A DNA stretch of 50,507 bases from an uncultured Marinomonas sp. (GTDB taxonomy: Bacteria; Pseudomonadota; Gammaproteobacteria; Pseudomonadales; Marinomonadaceae): positions 1-50,507 of the forward strand of contig CANLRQ010000022.1 of the NCBI GenBank assembly GCA_947493575.1, in the 5' to 3' direction. The position numbers and the translations under genes were made by a program. Positions 45,426-50,507 of the stretch are shown one piece after another. The first letter of the stretch is position 1, and each line of letters starts with the position of its first letter. The notes under the pieces are model-generated. The model worked only from the letters and a program-made list of their open reading frames with translations. It was not told the origin of the DNA and searched no databases.

Positions 45426-47468
45426 ATGATTGATAATTTTATTCAAGAAACAGGTAGCCCCAAAATATTAGGGGCTACCTTCACTGAAAGTGGCGTTAAT
45501 TTTGCTGTATATTCTAAACACGCAAGCCAGCTCTACCTTTGCATTTTCGAGGGTGAAAATGAAGTTGCTAGATTACGCATCCCAAACAAATCTCAATCCA
45601 TATGGTATACACATGTAAAAGGGTTAAACAAAAAGCATACTTATGGCTTTCGTGCTGAAGGGCCTTTTAATGCAAAGCAGCATCATGTTTTCAACATTAA
45701 TAAGTTATTAATGGACCCATATGCAAAAGATTTCACTGACAAACTGCATTGGCACCCAGATCAATCAGCGACCAATGAAGACGGCTCTTTCAATACTGCC
45801 GATTCAGCCCATTGCGTTCCTAAGTCCATTTTATATCACTCCCCCCAATTCAATGATGACAGACCGAAAAGAGCCAATATTGCTCCCGTAAATCGCAGTC
45901 TGTACGAATTACATGTAAAAGGTTTTAGTCAACAACTCAATATTAAAGACGCATTAAAAGGCACTTATTTAGGCGTTGTTACAGATGCAGGTATTGATCA
46001 TTTAAAAATGCTTGGAGTCACTAGCATACAACTAATGCCCTGCTTTAGTTTTGCATCTGAGAGCCGCTTAATTGACCTAAATTTAAGTAATTATTGGGGG
46101 TATAACCCGATAAGTTTTTTTGCTCCAGAAAAAAGCTATGCAATAGACAATGCCGTCATTGAATTCAAAGCAATGGTTGATAAACTTCGTATTGCAGGAT
46201 TCGAAGTTATCCTTGATGTGGTTTATAACCACACTGCGGAAAGTGAGTTACAACAATCAAGCGTTTGCTATAAAGGCTTAGACAATGCAACCTATTACCG
46301 CCATGAAAATGAACATTACCTAAACTATACCGGCTGTGGTAACTGCATCGATACCTTTCAAGATATCAGTATGCGATTAATCATGGACAGCATGCGTTAT
46401 TGGGTTGAAGAAATGGGAGTCGATGGCTTTCGTTTTGATCTAGGCGTTGATTTAGGCAGAACTGAACATAACTTTTCTCCTAAAGCACCGTTATTACAAG
46501 CCATTTTGCAGGATCCTATATTACGTAACACCTGTTTAGTATCTGAACCTTGGGACATTGGCCCCGATGGTTATCAGGTGGGCCAATTCCCAGTAGGTTT
46601 TTTAGAGTGTAACGATCAATATAGAGACACATTGAGGCGTTTTTGGCGTGGTGATGAAGGGCAAGTTCAAGCACTTGCAACGCGATTGATGGGATCACGA
46701 GATATTTTCCATAAAGGCAACAAGAGCGTTCTTACTTCAGTGAATTATGTTACCTATCATGATGGGTACACTTTGAGAGATTTGGTTTCCTATCATCGCC
46801 GACACAACCAAGCCAACATGGAAAACAATCGTGATGGCCACGGTGATAACATCAGTCAAAATTTTGGTTGTGAAGGAGAAACAGATAATATAGAAATCAA
46901 TAGTCATCGACTAAATCAGCAAAGATGTCTGCTTGCCACTCTTTTATTAAGTCAAGGGACTCCACATATCTTAGGCGGCGATGAGTTGTCTCACTCCCAA
47001 CAGGGCAATAATAACGCTTATTGTCAGGATAACCCTACAACTTGGTTAAATTGGCAAGATTCAACGGAGAAGTTGACTTTAATAGACACTATTTCTCAAC
47101 TATTAACATTAAGGAAAAAACACCCTATTCTCGCAGAGGTGTATTTAGCCGACGACGCTCTGTATCACCATCTTCCACCAGATACGGTTCAATGGTTTAA
47201 TGAATCTGGTGAACTTATGACTGAAGCAGATTGGAATGAGCAAGAAAGAGACTATGTAAGTTTAGTTCTGCAAAGGGATTCAGATAATAGCCCTGCTCTT
47301 TGGCTTGGCTTTTATAGAGAGGATATTCCTCTTAATATAGATCTCCCTTCAGGAGTAAAAAGTGTCCAACCGATATTTCAGACTGGAGGGGTAAATTATG
47401 CAAACAATAATATCACCTGCTCATGTCGTAGCGTATTTGTGATGGAGGTTATAAATATTACTTCATAA
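45426..47468 (+). CDS. glgX: Glycogen debranching enzyme GlgX
   Basis: A 680-aa isoamylase-type GH13 enzyme that removes short branches from phosphorylase-limit glycogen. A CBM48 domain (about 8-115) with GATFTESGVNFAVYSKHA precedes the barrel. Nucleophile Asp338 in GVDGFRFDLGVDLGR, acid/base Glu374 in LVSEPWDIGPDGYQVG, and the transition-state His-Asp in NYVTYHDGYTLRDLVSY are present. It is the last gene of the unit with the phosphorylase-kinase-like protein and glgB. Part of an old family B end (ACCTTTGCACG, 45401-45411) lies in the short gap before it. A MITE follows at 47520. Confidence 0.96.
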   Translation: MIDNFIQETGSPKILGATFTESGVNFAVYSKHASQLYLCIFEGENEVARLRIPNKSQSIWYTHVKGLNKKHTYGFRAEGPFNAKQHHVFNINKLLMDPYAKDFTDKLHWHPDQSATNEDGSFNTADSAHCVPKSILYHSPQFNDDRPKRANIAPVNRSLYELHVKGFSQQLNIKDALKGTYLGVVTDAGIDHLKMLGVTSIQLMPCFSFASESRLIDLNLSNYWGYNPISFFAPEKSYAIDNAVIEFKAMVDKLRIAGFEVILDVVYNHTAESELQQSSVCYKGLDNATYYRHENEHYLNYTGCGNCIDTFQDISMRLIMDSMRYWVEEMGVDGFRFDLGVDLGRTEHNFSPKAPLLQAILQDPILRNTCLVSEPWDIGPDGYQVGQFPVGFLECNDQYRDTLRRFWRGDEGQVQALATRLMGSRDIFHKGNKSVLTSVNYVTYHDGYTLRDLVSYHRRHNQANMENNRDGHGDNISQNFGCEGETDNIEINSHRLNQQRCLLATLLLSQGTPHILGGDELSHSQQGNNNAYCQDNPTTWLNWQDSTEKLTLIDTISQLLTLRKKHPILAEVYLADDALYHHLPPDTVQWFNESGELMTEADWNEQERDYVSLVLQRDSDNSPALWLGFYREDIPLNIDLPSGVKSVQPIFQTGGVNYANNNITCSCRSVFVMEVINITS

Positions 47469-47519
47469 GGAAGCTTTTACAAACAAATAACACTTAGTAA
47501 TATAATATTAAGTTAACTT

Positions 47520-47672
47520 CAGACCTTTGCACTAAGTCGTAAACAATGACAAAACAAAAACAGACAAGGTAAAAATAAAAGAAGCAAAAGCGGAGTTTAT
47601 GAGTTATAAATGCGTACTTTGAGTCTGTTTTTAACAAAGTATTAGCAAGCGTAATAGTCCTGCAAAGGTCTC
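47520..47672 (+). mobile_element. Family B MITE, 153 bp, TSD AACTT
   Basis: Left end CAGACCTTTGCACTA, right end GTCCTGCAAAGGTCTC, both slightly diverged. Perfect 5-bp direct repeats AACTT flank it at 47515-47519 and 47673-47677. It separates glgX from the REC-TPR gene and probably borders the promoter of the latter. Confidence 0.87.
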
Positions 47673-47735
47673 AACTTAAATACTTCGCTGTTATGGACAG
47701 TTTAATTCTAATCATCAGCATAAATAGGATATTGA

Positions 47736-49004
47736 GTGAACGATATAACCATGCCCGACTTTACCAACCTTGATAAAAAGTCTACAGGCAAAACTAAAAA
47801 AGACTCTCAGAAAAAAATTCTAATTATTGAAGACTTAGCTGAAATGCGTTTTATGTTAAAGTCTCTAATGTCAAGTTTGGGTTATCGTTATATCGATTTA
47901 GAGACTACCGGCCAAGGTGCTCTAAAAGCAGTAATGGAAAAGCATTATGACATAGTCTTATCAGACTATAATTTGGGGGGGTCTATCGATGGACAGCAAA
48001 TTCTTGAGGTAACTAGAAAAACCTACGCCTTAGACCATTCAACTGTTTTTATTATGATTACCGCTGACACAGCCTATGAAAATGTTGTGAGTGTTTTAGA
48101 ATACCAACCCGATAGCTATCTGGTAAAACCTTTCCCGCCTGAAGCATTTATACGCCGCTTAAAAAAAGTCCAAGATCAAAAAAAGGTATTTGAAAAGGTC
48201 AACAAGCTTCGAATGGAGAAAGATTTCGAAGGAGTTGAGAATGAGACTAGAGCTATTATGAAGTCTAAGCCAAATTACTCCGGTATTTGTTCAAAAATCA
48301 TTGGCGAAGCACTCTATGCTAGAGGGCTATACAAAGACGCTAAAATACATTACTTATTAATTATTCAGAAAAACAAAAACCTAGCATGGGCCTACTATGG
48401 CGTTGCTCAGTGTGAGCTTAAAATTGGTGCTTTAGCGGCTGCTGTGAAAAATTTAGAACAAACAATCAGTACAAGTCGTCATTACTTATCTGCTTACGAC
48501 TTGCTAGCCGATGCATACGAAAAATTGAAACAACCAGAAAATGCACAAAGCACACTAAAAAAGGCCATAGATGTTTCACCAAAAGTACTCGAAAGATCAA
48601 TTCGTCTCGGGAAACTAAGCCAGAAAGTGAAAGATTGGGAAACAGCTGAAGTATCGTTTGCTCGTGTTGTACGTATATCAAAAGATTCTAATCATGAAAA
48701 AGTAGAAATGTATTACGACCATTTAAAATCAATTACTGACTGCCTTGCTAATGGTGTTGATAATAATAAACTCACTGATAGATTCAAACGTTCCTTAATA
48801 AGACTAAGACAAATAGGCAAAAAAAACCCGGCGGCCATATCCAATTCATTTCGTTTAGAAATTCAGCAACTGTTAACACGTAAATACCCAGAAGAAGCGG
48901 TTAAAGCTTGGGCCATGTGGAATAAATTAATAAAGGATGGTCGAGCCAGTACCCTTTCAGAAGCACAAGAACTAACACTTAAGAAATTACTTGGTTTACT
49001 GTAA
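47736..49004 (+). CDS. Response regulator with TPR output (REC-TPR)
   Basis: A 422-aa cytoplasmic protein. The receiver (about 25-150) has KILIIEDLAEMRFML, phospho-Asp77 in YDIVLSDYNLGG, and the conserved Thr/Lys (ITADT, LVKPF). The C-terminal half (about 160-420) is helical, with tetratricopeptide repeats around 190-310 (GEALYARGLYKDAKIHYLLI, AWAYYGVAQCELKIGALAAA, LSAYDLLADAYEKLKQPENA). It has no DNA-binding or enzymatic domain, so it should act through protein contacts. The start is GTG at 47736 with AGGA 6 bp before. No kinase gene is adjacent. It ends in a strong terminator that overlaps its stop codon. Confidence 0.92.
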   Translation: MNDITMPDFTNLDKKSTGKTKKDSQKKILIIEDLAEMRFMLKSLMSSLGYRYIDLETTGQGALKAVMEKHYDIVLSDYNLGGSIDGQQILEVTRKTYALDHSTVFIMITADTAYENVVSVLEYQPDSYLVKPFPPEAFIRRLKKVQDQKKVFEKVNKLRMEKDFEGVENETRAIMKSKPNYSGICSKIIGEALYARGLYKDAKIHYLLIIQKNKNLAWAYYGVAQCELKIGALAAAVKNLEQTISTSRHYLSAYDLLADAYEKLKQPENAQSTLKKAIDVSPKVLERSIRLGKLSQKVKDWETAEVSFARVVRISKDSNHEKVEMYYDHLKSITDCLANGVDNNKLTDRFKRSLIRLRQIGKKNPAAISNSFRLEIQQLLTRKYPEEAVKAWAMWNKLIKDGRASTLSEAQELTLKKLLGLL

Positions 49005-49035
49005 CTCAGTAAATCAAGTAATTTCTTTCTCTTTT
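48983..49035 (+). terminator. Intrinsic terminator overlapping the REC-TPR stop codon
   Basis: GAAATTACTTGGTTTACTG (48983-49001) and CAGTAAATCAAGTAATTTC (49007-49025) form a 19-bp stem with one G-U pair and a 5-nt loop holding the stop codon, followed by TTTCTCTTTT. Confidence 0.85.
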
Positions 49036-49072
49036 ACATTGTGGTCAAAACCATCACTTTCGAAATATTATT

Positions 49073-50044
49073 ATGTCACTACACCCTTTTGAACAGTTAA
49101 CTCCTCACTTTATTCTGGATGCAGTTGAAAGCACAGGTTTTTTTTCAGATGCTAGAATCTACCCACTAAACAGTTATGAAAATCGCGTTTACCAAGTAGG
49201 AATTGAAGATTCCACACCTATCATCGCTAAATTTTATCGGCCAAATCGCTGGAGCAACGAACAACTCCAAGAAGAACACGATATCTTATTAGAATTAAAA
49301 AAAGCCAATGTGAGTGTGGCTGCCCCAATAGAGTTTGGTGGTAAAACATTACTTACTCACAAAGAGTTTCAGTTCTGTTTATACGATAAGATACAGGGGC
49401 AGTCTCCGGATGCAGACAATATGGATCATTTGTTTAGAACAGGTGAACTTATTGGAGAAGTGCATAACACGATACAATCAGTATCATTACAGCAGAGAAA
49501 TACCTTAGCGCCTTTAACTACCATTAAAGAAGCCTCTAATAAGATTTTCAATAGCAGTTTAATGCACAAAAAATTTCATCCAATTTATAAAGATCTAATT
49601 GCAGACATCTCCGAAAGAGCAACAAATGCCATATCAATACACTGGCCTAAGACACTACAGCCGATACATGGAGACTGCCACCGTAGCAACTTACTATTAC
49701 AGAATGATCAATTGACCTTATTAGATTTTGATGACTGCATTATAGGACCTCAGGTACAAGATATTTGGCCACACCTCTCTGGCGACTTACCTATGCAAAG
49801 GCAACAATTAAGTGAGTTAATTGAAGGTTATGAAACCTTTCAACCATTCGATAGCACTCAACTGGCTTTAATTGATCCGTTAAAAGTAATGAGAATAATA
49901 CAATACAGTGCGTGGTTGCATGAACGTTGGGAAGATCCAGCTTTTCCTAAAGCTTTTCCTTGGTTTGCTTCAGAAGACTATTGGGCAACGCATTTATCAC
50001 AATTAAAAGAGAGCCTAACCCAATGGGGAGAATTAGCTAAATAA
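49073..50044 (+). CDS. srkA: Stress response kinase A (SrkA/YihE-like)
   Basis: A 323-aa cytoplasmic Ser/Thr kinase of the choline-kinase (APH) fold. YPLNSYENRVYQVGIED is the conserved SrkA opening; IIAKFYRPNRWSNEQLQEEH holds the ATP-binding Lys and the helix-C Glu; PIHGDCHRSNLLL is the catalytic loop (Asp as base) and LLDFDDCIIGPQVQDIWP the metal-binding loop. In E. coli SrkA counters toxin-related and oxidative stress death pathways. Here dsbA, its usual downstream neighbour, is absent. It stands alone after the REC-TPR terminator. Confidence 0.95.
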   Translation: MSLHPFEQLTPHFILDAVESTGFFSDARIYPLNSYENRVYQVGIEDSTPIIAKFYRPNRWSNEQLQEEHDILLELKKANVSVAAPIEFGGKTLLTHKEFQFCLYDKIQGQSPDADNMDHLFRTGELIGEVHNTIQSVSLQQRNTLAPLTTIKEASNKIFNSSLMHKKFHPIYKDLIADISERATNAISIHWPKTLQPIHGDCHRSNLLLQNDQLTLLDFDDCIIGPQVQDIWPHLSGDLPMQRQQLSELIEGYETFQPFDSTQLALIDPLKVMRIIQYSAWLHERWEDPAFPKAFPWFASEDYWATHLSQLKESLTQWGELAK

Positions 50045-50054
50045 AACGGGCTGT

Positions 50055-50333
50055 TTACATTGATACCACATCAACAAGAGAAAAGTGCCCCTCTATAAGC
50101 GCGCTTTTCTCTTTTCTTTTTAACTGTTTAATTTGAAATTCAACCTTTAAGGCATCACTTTTTGAACCAACAGACTCTTGCCACATTAAGGTCAGAGGCC
50201 CTTTTCCTTTTAGATATTTGGCTCCCTTCTTACTGCCTTGATGTTCCTTAAAACGTCTATTAACATCGGTCGTAATACCCGTATAAAAAGTATTTAATCG
50301 TGTTTGAATGATATAGACACTCCAGTTTGACAT
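50055..50333 (-). CDS. GIY-YIG nuclease-family protein (YhbQ-like)
   Basis: A 92-aa single-domain GIY-YIG protein. WSVYIIQTRLNTFYTGITTD carries the YII...YTG variant of the motif. The catalytic Arg follows in VNRRFKEHQ and the metal-binding Glu is probably in VEFQIKQLKRKEK. Small stand-alone members may act on branched or damaged DNA; the physiological role is unclear. It is convergent with srkA, with only 10 bp between stops. Confidence 0.9.
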   Translation of the reverse strand: MSNWSVYIIQTRLNTFYTGITTDVNRRFKEHQGSKKGAKYLKGKGPLTLMWQESVGSKSDALKVEFQIKQLKRKEKSALIEGHFSLVDVVSM

Positions 50334-50466
50334 GTTTCCTACCTACCTTTGTTACTACTTTTGACAAAGTTAAGACAACACCATGAACAATGTGCTCGCT
50401 GTGGCCAATCCCATTATATAATTAGTCAGTCCTGAAAAAGTCAGGTTTCTACCTAACTGAGTATCC

Positions 50467-50499
50467 GTTGGCTTTATTGCTTCAAGAAATAAAGCCAAC
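50467..50499. terminator. Hairpin at the window edge
   Basis: GTTGGCTTTATT and AATAAAGCCAAC form a perfect 12-bp stem around a 9-nt loop, followed by CGACTTTC to the window end. It is probably the terminator of a gene beyond the window. A smaller hairpin CCTGA/TCAGG lies just upstream near 50430-50445. Confidence 0.5.
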
Positions 50500-50507
50500 C
50501 GACTTTC

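Overview
The window is AT-rich, densely coded DNA from a marine gammaproteobacterium. Gene content and protein character (TAXI-TRAP transporter, BenE, DUF3010, DUF3034, YqaA, SrkA) fit Oceanospirillales, most likely Marinomonas. That assignment comes from family knowledge; no search was run.

Layout. 1-571: at least five initiator tRNA-fMet genes in a 130-bp tandem repeat (minus strand) behind one strong promoter at 639-666. 663-8499: a GT-B-like protein, msrA, a CHASE/PAS hybrid histidine kinase, and an XRE-cupin regulator divergent from a BenE transporter. 8875-11992: TAXI-TRAP transporter. 12258-16517: msrB, then acetyl-CoA acetyltransferase with succinyl-CoA:3-ketoacid CoA-transferase (scoAB) and a divergent LysR regulator. 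16804-18394: M48 lipoprotein protease, a DUF2750-like protein and an unlisted 38-aa membrane peptide. 18535-23773: sensor kinase, periplasmic binding protein, SUOX-like protein, cupredoxin-like protein, DUF3034 protein and a lipoprotein truncated haemoglobin, all co-directional. 23736-26137: a decayed IS1182-like element with an intact terminal inverted repeat at each end, joining two different truncated genes (an OmpR-type response regulator and a tctC-type binding protein), which is the signature of an IS-associated deletion. 26352-32748: class V aminotransferase, DUF3010 protein, a REC/degenerate-GGDEF/EAL protein with a histidine kinase, and an EamA transporter. 33340-39635: two DUF4402 secreted subunits, a pilus-type chaperone and an usher-like protein ending in a SPOR-like domain, facing a SPOR lipoprotein, then YqaA. 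40050-47468: a glycogen operon that starts with a 1044-aa homologue of the eukaryotic phosphorylase-kinase alpha/beta subunit, followed by glgB and glgX. 47736-50333: a REC-TPR protein, the SrkA kinase and a GIY-YIG protein.

Two dispersed non-coding repeat families run through the intergenic gaps. Family B is a MITE of about 140-155 bp with 15-bp terminal inverted repeats (GAGACCTTTGCACGA); five of its copies have perfect 5-bp target-site duplications. Family A starts with GGAAGGTGCGAATAAG after a YTAA target and looks derived from IS5-type ends.

Best candidates for under-described biology are the phosphorylase-kinase-like protein in a bacterial glycogen operon, the DUF4402/chaperone/usher-SPOR cluster, the MITE family, the IS-fused deletion that orphaned a sensor kinase, and the haemoglobin/cupredoxin/DUF3034 gene set.
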